From: Serripes groenlandicus
Lineage: Eukaryota > Mollusca > Bivalvia > Cardiida > Cardiidae
Length of the DNA: 64,000 nt
Direction: 5' to 3'
NCBI GenBank assembly: GCA_031761405.1
Contig: JASEVX010000003.1
Span: forward strand, 14,002,973 to 14,066,972
Part shown: positions 40,892-50,264 of the stretch, one piece after another
How positions within the stretch are numbered: position 1 is the stretch's first letter
Layout of the letters: the number at the start of each line of letters is the position of its first letter
The notes under the pieces: model-generated
The model's database searches: none
Told to the model about the DNA's origin: nothing
The model's input: only the letters and a program-made list of their open reading frames with translations
Made by a program: the position numbers and the translations under genes

Positions 40892-41180
40892 CCAAGGTCA
40901 GATGTGTAAGGGTTTCAAGGTCAGATGTGTAAGAGTTCCAAGGTCAGATGTGTAAGAGTTCCAAGGTCAGATGTGTAAGGGTTTCAAGGTCAGATGTGTA
41001 AGGGTTTCAAGGTCAGATGTGTAATACTTTCAAGGTCAGATGTATAAGACTTTCAAGGTCAGATGTGTAAGGGTTTCAAGGTCAGATGTGTAAGGGTGTC
41101 AAGGTCAGATGTGTAAGGGTTTCAAGGTCAGATGTGTAAGGGTTTCAAGGTCAGATGTGTAAGGGATTCAATGTCAGATG
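40892..41180. repeat. Tandem array, 23-bp unit
   Basis: About 12 copies of CAAGGTCAGATGTGTAAGGG plus TTT/TTC, nearly identical. The unit's AAGGGTT echoes the adjoining MITE end. Confidence 0.92.
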
Positions 41181-41208
41181 TGAAATATAAGCTGTCCTCC
41201 AAAATAGA

Positions 41209-41431
41209 TTGAAACCTTTGCCACATACATCAAATCTGCAGAAGATGACTTTGAATATGTTTAGGCAAAAATATTGAAAATCTCTTTTTATGAAGGAAGC
41301 ATAATGATTGAAAACTGTTGAAAGCATTGTGGCAAAATAAGAAATGAGCAAATTGTCCTTTTGCGACAATATTTTTTAAAGTCTCTCTACTTCAGATGCG
41401 TCTTAAAACGTCTTTATGTGGAAAAGGTTTA
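41209..41431 (-). mobile_element. TTAA MITE, diverged
   Basis: GAAACCTTTGCCACATACAT, CTGCAGAAGATGACTTTG and TTTATGTGGAAAAGGTTTAA. Confidence 0.7.
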
Positions 41432-41845
41432 AATGTGTCATCCCTGTCTGTATTTATGGTGCTCGTTTTAATTGATAATCAGACTTCACACACACACAAT
41501 TTCCGATTTGGACATTTTCTGGTTGTCAATTCTTGAATGACCATTTTTCTATTGCTGATTTCATATTATCATTCATCAGTGTTGTTTGACATACATAACA
41601 CACCATGGAATGCTCTCTAAAGATATTTCTTGTATATAAATGAATTCAGTATTATGATTGAAATATCCATGAATAGATAGATATGTCTTGTCTGGTGTTT
41701 TGTCCTGAAGAACTGTGAATATCGCAACTACAGCGATACCCAATAAAACATGACTACATCCTGTATCTCTAGACTGGAACCAATCCCTAATGTTATTATT
41801 GCAATATCAATATTGAGCTTTTCATTTCTGTTTCTGAACGATATC
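41432..41845. other. Unassigned sequence
   Basis: AT-rich, no supported exon or repeat; (CA)n-like ACACACACAC at 41491. Confidence 0.5.
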
Positions 41846-42076
41846 TTAACCCCTCTTTTCCACATACATTAATTCTGCAACAGACGAATTTAAAATCATC
41901 TAGGCAAAAATATGGAAATTATTTGTAAAAGAAAGTACAATTCTCAAATTAAGTTGAAAATATTGTGGCAAAAGAAGAAATTGCTCATTATGAGCAATTT
42001 TGCCTTTTGCTACAATGTTTTCAAAAGTCGTCTGCTGCAAATGCATCAGAAAGTGTCTATATGTTGGAAAGGGTTA
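41846..42076 (-). mobile_element. TTAA MITE, full length
   Basis: TTAACCCCTCTTTTCCACAT to ATGTTGGAAAGGGTTAA. Core GCTCATTATGAGC. Confidence 0.85.
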
Positions 42077-42343
42077 ATTTTTGTATAGATTTTAGATAAT
42101 GTCAATGCATGAATCTGTAAAATATTAAGATGAATGTACTGCTTGCAACCTGTTGTGTACCATGAAACATTTACCTTGACTTCTCCATAAGGCAGGTATT
42201 TTCTTCAACCTCACCATTTTGGTGTCGTTATTGTTGCACAGATAGGGTTAAAGCTTTAGAGTCATTTTTGTTTTCAATTTGTATCTTACATCCTAAATGA
42301 TTGTGTGAGATGATGTTATTACAACTGTTTAGCAAGGTACCAT

Positions 42344-42765
42344 ATGTAGTTGCGAGGCCCAGAACCATACCCACTATATGAGGTTACAGGGCCTGGAACC
42401 ATACCCACTTTATGCAGTTATAGGGCCCAGAACCATACGCACTATATGTTGTTACGGAGCTCAGAACCATATCCACTTTATATAGTTATAGGGCCCAGAA
42501 CCATACGCACTATATGTTGTTACGGAGCTCAGAACCATACCCACTTTATATAGTTATAGGGCCCAGAACCATACACACTTTATGTAGTTACAGGGCCCAG
42601 AACCATACCCACTATATGTAGATACAGGGCCAAGAACCATACCCACTATATGTAGTTACAGGGCCCAGAACCATACCCACTATATGTAGATACAGGGCCC
42701 AGAACCATACCCACTATATGTAGTTACTGGGTCCAGAACCATACCCTCTTTATGTACGGATTGTG
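42344..42765. repeat. Tandem array, 34-bp unit
   Basis: About 12 copies of CCCAGAACCATACCCACTAT plus ATGTAGTTACAGGG, with a sub-pattern TTGTTACGGAGCTC in alternate units near 42450-42530. Confidence 0.92.
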
Positions 42766-42779
42766 CGTACTGGAAAGAA

Positions 42780-43006
42780 TTGCCTTGCAAAGATGTGCAG
42801 CAGACGACTTTGAAAACATCTGGGCCAAATTGTTTTATTAAATCTGCGAAAGAAGGTATGATTATTGAATACAGTTTAAAACATTGTGGCCAAAGGAGTA
42901 ATTGCTTATTGTGATAAATTTCTCTTTTTTTGATACAATTAATGTTCTGAAAATTTTGAATGTTGTAGTTGCTTCAAAACGCGTCTGCATAGGGGAAAAG
43001 GCTATT
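42780..43006 (-). mobile_element. TTAA MITE, diverged
   Basis: ATGTGCAGCAGACGACTTTG, GGCCAAAGGAGTAATTGC and TAGGGGAAAAGGCTATTAA. Confidence 0.6.
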
Positions 43007-43073
43007 AAATGATATTAAAATACTGAGCCGCCTGCATTGAGATGTAGAATAATCTGATTATCCATGTTATGGT

Positions 43074-43279
43074 TTAAATCCTTTCCCACCTACAGACACA
43101 TTCTGAAGCAATAGCAGCAGAATGACTTTTGAAAACATTGTGACATGCTCAAAAACGAGTACGATGTTTTCAACTTTTTCCAGTAATTATACCTACAACG
43201 TTAGGGATTTTCCATATGTTTGAGTAGACATTTTTCAAAGTTGTCTGCTGCAGATTTGTTGTATGTGGGAAAGGGTTAA
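43074..43279 (+). mobile_element. TTAA MITE, full length
   Basis: TTAAATCCTTTCCCACCTAC to GTATGTGGGAAAGGGTTAA. Hairpin mostly deleted (TGCTCAAAAACGAG). Confidence 0.85.
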
Positions 43280-43361
43280 CCAAATCTTGCAAAAAATTTG
43301 GCAGAATTCAAAGTAATTGGGATGATTTACGTGTCAAAAAAAATCCATATATTTTATATGT

Positions 43362-43572
43362 TTAACCCTTTCTCAGATGCAACAAATCTGTAGCAGGTGA
43401 CTGTGGAAACATTTAGTCAAACATTTGGAAAATTTCTATAAATGAAAAAATATCAATAAAAAATGTTGAAAACATTGTGGCCAAGGAGAAGTGCAATTTC
43501 TCCTACAACAATGTTTTCACAAGTTGTCTGCTGCAGAGGCATTCAGAAAGTGTCTGTATGTGGGAAAACGAT
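43362..43572 (-). mobile_element. TTAA MITE, left terminus mutated
   Basis: TTAACCCTTTCTCAGATGCA; core AGGAGAAGTGCAATTTCTCC; end GTGGGAAAACGATA. Confidence 0.75.
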
Positions 43573-43927
43573 AGTTTGGCTCTCTCTTCCGTCTGTTATT
43601 TATATCTTCTTTTGAACATTTGGGGGATAAGAGAAAATATGCAGTGAATCAGCAATCTTGTTGCCCGTCACTTTGTCTCAAATGGAATGGATTACCCAAC
43701 ACTTGGTGTGCTGTTTTAAGACTCTACTAAATTAAAAGAATTTGAACAAACAAAACTAGAAAATGAGCAGAACTTGCAGAATTTTTAAGATAGTAATTAG
43801 AAAATAGTCTGGGAAAAGTAGACTTTCCTTATTATTAAAAAAATAGTCTCCTTTGTTCCAACAATTTGTTTATTGACCGTCGGCAGCAGAATCTTCAAAA
43901 GTCAGTTGTTCTTGGTATAGAATAATC
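43573..43927. other. Unassigned sequence
   Basis: Contains a short glutamate/lysine-rich open stretch (TKLKEFEQTKLENEQNLQNF then stop, 43727-43789) without a good splice acceptor. Confidence 0.4.
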
Positions 43928-44278
43928 CTTACCATTATGTAGACACCATTTGATGCCTTTCCAGCAGATAACTTTTGAAAACATTGTGGAAAAAAGAAAA
44001 ATTACTCATGATGATCATTTTCTCCTTTCCCCACAAAGTTTCCAACACTGTATAAAAAACATACTTCCAATTTTCTAAATGTGACAATATCTTTCTCCTG
44101 TTTTGAAGGAGAGAACTATTGAAAACATTGCGGCAAAACCATAAATTGGTCACAAGTATCAATTTCTCCTTATGTCACAATGTTAACTATACTGTTCAAT
44201 TATCATAATTTTATTTATTGTGACTTTGCAACTTTTTGCCTTGATGTTTTTAAAGTTATGTTGTATGTTGGCAATGTG
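43928..44278 (+). mobile_element. Two decayed TTAA MITEs in series
   Basis: First: ATGTAGACACCATTTGATGC, ATTACTCATGATGATCATTT. Second (from 44108): GAAAACATTGCGGCAAAACC, CAATTTCTCCTTATGTCACA, TGTATGTTGGCAATGTGG. Confidence 0.5.
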
Positions 44279-44748
44279 GTATAACTGACCTGGGTTATTG
44301 TGCATATTGGTTAGTTTGTCTACAATCAGTATGTGATGTTTCATACAGCAACATAGTAGTACAGTGTTATGGTCACCATTTCCCTTATATCCCATTTTGG
44401 GAGTCTGCTATCGAAAACATTTCTGAGAAAGAAAAAAAAAGGTGATAAATAGTTTCAAGTCTTAAAAGTAGGAAAATGAGAAATTGCCCAAAATGTTTTA
44501 CTTTAATGTTTTGAAAGTTTGTCTCCTTCTGAGGCATCAGCGAGGAAATGTTTATACTGGATTACCTACGGTGATTTTACAGATATTTTGGAATTCTGTT
44601 GGATAAATTTAGTGATTTCTGTGATATGGTTGGTTTGTTTGTGTAATATGTTATATAACACTATATTCCTGTATAGACTATTTTACAAACCATATTCATT
44701 TCAAGAAAGTGATCTAAATATATAGAAACAGGACCTTTGGTCAATGAA
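44279..44748. other. Unassigned sequence with a MITE trace
   Basis: 44405-44545 has GAAAACATTTCTGAGAAAG and AAATGAGAAATTGCCC, a probable remnant. The rest is AT-rich and unexplained. Confidence 0.4.
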
Positions 44749-44950
44749 TTAATTATTTCCAAAATACAGCAAATCTGCAGCAGACAAATTGGAAAACATT
44801 TTGGTAAAATTAAGAAAAATCTCTCTAAATGAAAGTTATATATATTTTATTAAATACAGCTGAAATTAGGAACTTTCTTTTGCCATAATTATTTCACAAG
44901 TCATCTGCTGCAGAGGTGTCAAAATGAGAGTGCAGGTTGGAAAGAGTTAA
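44749..44950 (-). mobile_element. TTAA MITE, diverged
   Basis: TTAATTATTTCCAAAATACA, CTGCAGCAGACAAATTGG, GTCATCTGCTGCAGAGGTG and GTTGGAAAGAGTTAA. Hairpin deleted. Confidence 0.75.
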
Positions 44951-45123
44951 GAAACATTTTATAATACATCATATTTATCCAAATATTTTTTATTTCATCG
45001 TGACCTTGATGTTTTGACCTTTGAAAGGGTTAAGCGATTTGTGTGACATATTTTGCGCTACCACATATTCATAATATAGGCTGTTATACTTGCCATTTTC
45101 TATTTTATGATTGATTGAATGGA

Positions 45124-45262
45124 GTTAAACCTTTCCAACATATAGAATGCTTTATGGTGCCTGTGCAGCAGACGACTTTGAAAACATTGTGACAAAAAGA
45201 CAAATTGCTCAAGACGAGCAATTTCTCCTTTTGCCACAATGTTTTTTAACTATATTTAATCA
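45124..45262 (+). mobile_element. TTAA MITE, right end missing
   Basis: TTAAACCTTTCCAACATATA, CTGTGCAGCAGACGAC, perfect core GCTCAAGACGAGC. Confidence 0.75.
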
Positions 45263-45369
45263 TTTTGCAACTGGCTACCTTTCCATATAGACTGATGTAT
45301 GATTTAAAAAAAGGAATGTAAATGTACAAGATCACTGAAGGAATTATTATACTAGACAAAATATTTAGC

Positions 45370-45599
45370 TTAACCCTTTCCCTCATATAGACGCTTTCCG
45401 ACGCCTCTGCAGCAGACGGCTTTCTGAAAACATAGTGACAAAAGAAGAAATTGCACAAAACGTGCAATTTCTCCTTTTGCCACAATGTTTTCCACTTTTT
45501 GACATAGGTTATCCATTCAACTATGGAGATTTTCTATGTTTTGACAAAATATGTTCAAAGTCGTCTGCTGCAGAATTGTCGTATAAGGGAAAGGGTTAA
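45370..45599 (+). mobile_element. TTAA MITE, full length, consensus-like
   Basis: TTAACCCTTTCCCTCATATA to AAGGGAAAGGGTTAA. Core GCACAAAACGTGC. Confidence 0.92.
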
Positions 45600-45623
45600 G
45601 TGTTCCACTCATACAACAATTCT

Positions 45624-45855
45624 TTAACCCTTTCCCTCATACAACAATTCTGCAGCAAACGACTTTGAACATATTTTGTCAAAAATTAGAAAATCTCTAT
45701 AATTGAATGGATATAACCTATGACTAAAAGTGGAAAACATTGTGTCAAAAGGAGAAATTGCTCGTTTTGAGCAATTTCTTCTTTTGTCACTATGTTTTCA
45801 TATAGCTGTTTGCTGCAGAGGCTTTAGAAAGCGTCTATATGTGGGAAAGGGTTAA
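45624..45855 (-). mobile_element. TTAA MITE, full length
   Basis: TTAACCCTTTCCCTCATACA to GTGGGAAAGGGTTAA. Core GCTCGTTTTGAGC. Preceded by a 20-bp repeat of its own end (CACTCATACAACAATTCT). Confidence 0.9.
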
Positions 45856-45920
45856 ACATGTATACATAGACAAAACTGAGGAATATCAATTAAATTGAGA
45901 GTAAATATCAAATAGAATAG

Positions 45921-46093
45921 AAAACATTGAGGGAAGTACAGCAAGTGCTCATTATGAGCAATTTCTCCTTTTGCCACAATGTTTTCCACTTTTAGTCATA
46001 GATTATCCATTCAATTTTAGAGATATTCTATTCTTTGACAAAATATGTTCAAAGTCAGCTGCTGCAGAGTTGTCGTATGAGGGAAAGGGTTAA
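45921..46093 (+). mobile_element. TTAA MITE, left end missing
   Basis: Core GCTCATTATGAGC, GTCAGCTGCTGCAGAGTTG and GAGGGAAAGGGTTAA. Confidence 0.75.
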
Positions 46094-46109
46094 ACTCAGT
46101 GAGGCAAAA

Positions 46110-46302
46110 AGACCCTTTCCCACTTTCAGACGCATTTCCACGCATCTGCAGCAGATGAATTTTGAAAACAATGTGGCAAATGGAGAAATTGCTCGTAGCT
46201 TTATTCAATAATTAAATTGTCATTTACAGAGAATATCCATATTTTTGCCTGGATTATTTCAAAGTCGTCTGCTGCAGATTTCTTGTATGTCGGAAATGGG
46301 TT
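46110..46302 (+). mobile_element. TTAA MITE with half hairpin
   Basis: GACCCTTTCCCACTTTCAGA, GCATCTGCAGCAGATG, GAAATTGCTCG without its partner arm, right end GTATGTCGGAAATGGGTTA. Confidence 0.75.
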
Positions 46303-46403
46303 ACACAAGAAGTAATGGATAAAATAAACATATTCCTGGTGGGATATTTCTAGGAGAATCTGCTGTATGATTATCAGAGGCAAAAAGTGATTTATTTGGA
46401 AAA

Positions 46404-46572
46404 TTGGATTGATTGATTGTTTGGTGTTTTACGCCGCTTTCAACAACTTTTAGTCATATCACGGCTATTCTTGGGTAAATAACCAGTAGTCTGGTCCATT
46501 TATCCTGACACCAGCCAGTCAGTAGTAAAGCTAACCCCGCAACCCTGAGCGCCAAGGAGGGCAGCCATTACC
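46404..46572 (-). mobile_element. SINE, minus orientation, different head
   Basis: GATTGATTGATTGTTTGG tail, TTTTACGCCGCTTTCAAC and AGTCATATCACGGCTATTC are the molluscan SINE 3' body. The head (GCAACCCTGAGCGCC) is not clearly tRNA-like. Confidence 0.55.
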
Positions 46573-46576
46573 ACTA

Positions 46577-46716
46577 TTTTTTTGTCACCCTGCGTAGCAT
46601 GGTAGGCACTTAGGGATTACTTTTTTTTTTGTCCGGCGTCTGTCTGTCCGCCACACTTTCAATGAGCAGGTGCAGGTGACACACGTGCTCCGCGGAGCAC
46701 TCCATTCTAGTTAAAG
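46577..46716 (-). mobile_element. Short Helentron-like element or fragment
   Basis: CACCCTGCGTAGCATGGTAG hairpin-like end, GTCCGGCGTCTGTCTGTCCG tract, and CGTGCTCCGCGGAGCACTCC (perfect palindrome) near the other end. Confidence 0.4.
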
Positions 46717-46976
46717 TCTTTGATATGAACTTGGAAATTTGTATGAATAATTCTTATTCAAAGTAAAAAACATTGTAGGAAAAGGAGTGATTGTCTGCTG
46801 CAGTGGCATCAAATGTTGTCTTTATCAGTAATAAATGGTAAAACATGAATATGAAATTATAAGATGAAAATTAATTGCCACAAACAATACTATTTGTCCC
46901 CCTGGGTATTGAACGTTGACTTAATTAATTGAAAATATCTATTTTACTTTTGTCTTCCGAATTTGGAACAAACAGA

Positions 46977-48262
46977 GGACTAGATCCACTATTTCCCACT
47001 TACAGATGCTTTCTGACAAGAGCCACTATTTCCCACTTACAGAAGCTTTCCGACTAGATCCACTATATCCCACTAACAGATGCTTTCTGACTAGAGCCAC
47101 TATTTCCCACTTACAGAAGCTTTCTGACTAGAGCCACTATTTCCCACTTACAGATGCTTTCTGACAAGAGCCACTATTTCCCACTTACAGAAGCTTTCCG
47201 ACTAGATCCACTATATCCCACTAACAGATGCTTTCTGACTAGAGCCACTATTTCCCACTTACAGAAGCTTTCTGACTAGAGCCACTATTTCCCACTTACA
47301 GATGCTTTCTGACAAGAGCCACTATTTCCCACTTACAGAAGCTTTCTGACTAGATCCACTATTTCCCACTTACAGATGCTTTCTGACTAGAGCCACTATT
47401 TCCCACTTATAGAAGATTTTGGACTAGATCCACTATTTCCCACTTACAGAAGCTATCCGACTAGAGCCACTATTTCCCACTGACAGATGCTGTCTGACTA
47501 GAGCCACTATTTCCCACTTACAGAAGCTATCCGACTAGAGCCACTATTTCCCACTTACAGATGCTTTCTGACTAGATCCACTATTTCCCACTTACAGAAG
47601 CTTTCTGACTAGAGCCACTTTTTCCCACTTACAGATGCTTTCTGACTAGAGCCACTATTTCCCACTTACAGATGCTTTCTGACTAGAGTCATTATTTCCC
47701 ACTTACAGAAGCTATCTGACTAGAGCCACTATTTCCCACTTACAGATGCTTTCTGACTAGAGCCACTATTTCCCACTTACAGAAGCTATCTGACTAGATC
47801 CACTATTTCCCACTTACAGATGCTTTCTGACTAGATCCACTATTTCCCACTTACAGAAGCTTTCTGACTAGAGCCACTATTTCCCACTTACAGATGCTTT
47901 CTGACTAGATCCACTATTTCCCACTTACAGAAGCTTTCTGACTAGAGCCACTATTTCCCACTTACAGATGCTTTCTGACTAGATCCACTATTTCCCACTT
48001 ACAGAAGCTATCTGACTAGAGCCACTATTTCCCACTTACAGATGCTTTCTGACTAGATCCACCATTTCCCACTTACAGAAGCTTTCTGACTAGAGCCACT
48101 ATTTCTCACTTACAGATGCTTTCTGACTAGAGCCACTATTTCCCACTTACATATGCTTTCTGACTAGAGCCATTATTTCCCACTTACAGAAGCTTTCTGA
48201 CTAGAGCCACTATTTCCCACTTACAGATGCTTTCTGACTAGAGCCACTATTTCCCACTTAAA
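46977..48262. repeat. 37-bp satellite array derived from a MITE left end
   Basis: About 34 copies of CCACTATTTCCCACTTACAG plus ATGCTTTCTGACTAGAG. TTTCCCACTTACAGATGCTTTCTGAC is a TTAA-MITE left end. Units alternate GATGC/GAAGC and TAGAG/TAGAT, and a four-unit (148-bp) block recurs (47013 and 47161), i.e. higher-order structure. The last unit runs into a MITE interior. Confidence 0.95.
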
Positions 48263-48385
48263 GATGTTTTCTGACTCCCCTGCAGCAGATCGTATTTTGG
48301 CTAAAGAAAAAATTGCACATAAAGAGCTTTTTCGTCCTTAAATGCCACAATAGTTTCAACTTTATTCAATGATTCTTCTTTCTGG
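48245..48385 (+). mobile_element. Remainder of the MITE that seeded the 37-bp array
   Basis: After the last array unit (TTAAAGATGTTTTCTGACTC) the sequence continues CCCCTGCAGCAGATCG, AAATTGCACATAAAGAGC and ATGCCACAATAGTTTCAAC as in a normal MITE. The right end is lost. Confidence 0.75.
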
Positions 48386-48394
48386 TCTTTTTTC

Positions 48395-48495
48395 CTATGA
48401 TAACTCTCTTAAAATCCAATTAAACATTATAAGGTAGGTACTTAATTTGTCTCAATGAGAAAATTCTTTTGAGTACCCACAACATGGGGTTTATA
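48395..48495. mobile_element. Hairpin element H, partial
   Basis: ATAACTCTCTTAAAATCC and TCTCAATGAGAAAATTCTTT with GAGTACCCACAACATGGGG; one outer arm absent. Confidence 0.5.
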
Positions 48496-48627
48496 CAAAG
48501 TAACTGGATATAGGTAGTTAAATCAGACATGACTAGTAGGTCAGTATAAAGACCCTATTTTGTAACCTGACTGTATATAAAATTGTCAGTCTGTCCATCA
48601 TGCTTCCACTTACTGACCTATCAGGAG

Positions 48628-49150
48628 GCAACACATGTATTCCATTAAACTTTTCCCACATACAATAAATCTGCAGCCGACGACTTTTAAAAAGTCTACT
48701 AAAAAATATGGAAAATCTCTGTTTTTGTAGGTATAATTACTGAAAAAAGTCGAAAACTTTGTGGCAAAAGGAGAAATTGCTTTTTTTGAGCAATTTCTCC
48801 TTTTGTCACAACGTTTTCAAAAGTCGTCTGCTGAAGATGTGCCAAAATGCGTCTGCAGGTGGGAAGGGTTAAACACCCTTGTTTGTCAGCATACAACATG
48901 TGTATTCCATTAAACACCCTTGTTTTTAAGCAAACAACATGTGTGTTCCGTCGTCAAACACCCTTGTTTGTCAACATACACCATATGTGTTCCTTTAAAC
49001 ACCCTTGTTTGTCAGCATACAACACATGTGTTCTGTTAAACGCGCTTGTTTGTCAGCATACAACATATGTGTTCCTTTAAACACCCTTGTTTGTCAGCAT
49101 ACAACACATGTGTTCCGTTAAACCCACTTGTTTGTCGGCATACAACAGAT
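48628..49150. repeat. ~41-bp tandem array interrupted by a MITE
   Basis: Unit TTAAACACCCTTGTTTGTCA plus GCATACAACATGTGTATTCCA, about seven units after 48869. The left flank ACACATGTATTCCATTAA (48631-48648) is the end of another unit, so the MITE entered the array's TTAA. Confidence 0.85.
48645..48872 (-). mobile_element. TTAA MITE inside the 41-bp array
   Basis: TTAAACTTTTCCCACATACA to GGTGGGAAGGGTTAA. Core GCTTTTTTTGAGC. Confidence 0.85.
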
Positions 49151-49407
49151 GCCTTCACAAATGGTACATGAATCTGAAAAGTGAATAATGCATTGATCTT
49201 GCTCATAATGCATTTTAGATGTTTTTAAGGGAATAATCAGATTTTTATAAAAGGCTCATAGCGACAGGTTAACAAAATCAAGTACAAAACTGTTGGATGT
49301 TACATAATGGGTTATACAGCCTATTGATTTATTGATGTTTGTCTACAAAGATGATTTTTTTATCTACTTTTTGGAGAGTTTTCAAATTGGCTCTAGACAT
49401 AAGGAGG
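49151..49407. other. Unassigned sequence
   Basis: No gene or repeat recognised. Confidence 0.5.
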
Positions 49408-49598
49408 TTAAGCCTTTCCTACATGCAGATGCTTTTCGATGACTATGTAGCAGACTACTTTTGAAAATATTGTGACAAAATGAGCAATTTCACATGTTGC
49501 CACAATGGATTTCAATTATACCTTCGTTTACAAAAAAAGATCTATATTTTCACCTAGAAGATTTTAAAGTCGTCTTGTTGTGTGTTGGTCACGGTTAA
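49408..49598 (+). mobile_element. TTAA MITE, diverged
   Basis: TTAAGCCTTTCCTACATGCA, TATGTAGCAGACTACTTTTG, hairpin half deleted, TTAAAGTCGTCTTGTTG at the right. Confidence 0.65.
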
Positions 49599-50217
49599 TT
49601 GTTTATTGCCATGTGATAGCGACATTATTTTTTTAGCTCACACTGAGCTTTGCTCAATGTGAGTTATTGTGATCGCCTTTTGACCGTCGTCAGTCGTCCG
49701 TCAACTTCTTCTCCTCAGTAACCAGTGGGTCAGATTCCTTCAAGCCATGTTGATTGGTCAAAAAACATGGCCGCCAGGGAGGCGGGCTATTTTGCCTTAT
49801 ATGGCTATGGTGAAATCTTAAAAAATCTTCTCCTCCGAAAGTGTCTGGCAGATTTTAAAATAATTTTGTAGAAATGTTCCTTTGATGACCCTCTATCAGA
49901 TTCCTTCAAGCCATGTTGATTCGTCAAAAAACATGGCCACCAGTGGACAGGGCTATTTTGCCTTATATGGCTATATTGAAAACTTAAAAAATCTTCTTCT
50001 CCCAAACTGGTTGGCAGATTTTCAAATAATTTGTAGAAATGTTACTTGGATGACCCTCTATCAGATTCCTTCAAGCCATGTTGATTGGTAGAAAAACATG
50101 GCCGCCAGGGGGGCGGGGCTGTTTTTTTCCATATATGGCTATAGTGAAAACTTAAAAAATCTTCTTCTCCGAAAGTGTCAGGCCGATTTTCAAATAATTT
50201 TGTAGAAATGTTCCTTA

Positions 50218-50264
50218 TGCTAGGAGTCCACTTAGCCGGCGCCATTTGGTGCCAGTTTGCGCCA
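50218..50264 (+). repeat. Harbinger left TIR
   Basis: 47 bp, identical in inverted order to 51846-51892. The transposase stop codon (50232-50234) lies inside it. Confidence 0.95.

Noticed and set aside
40892..41180. CRISPR array or regulatory operator cluster
   Set aside because: Pure 23-bp tandem repeat without spacers.
43727..43789. Terminal coiled-coil exon (TKLKEFEQTKLENEQ...)
   Set aside because: No acceptor with a pyrimidine tract, and the phase does not fit the phase-0 end of 38146. Lysine/glutamate runs arise easily in AT-rich DNA.
46977..48262. CRISPR array
   Set aside because: Units are contiguous 37-mers with no unique spacers, animal context and MITE-derived sequence.
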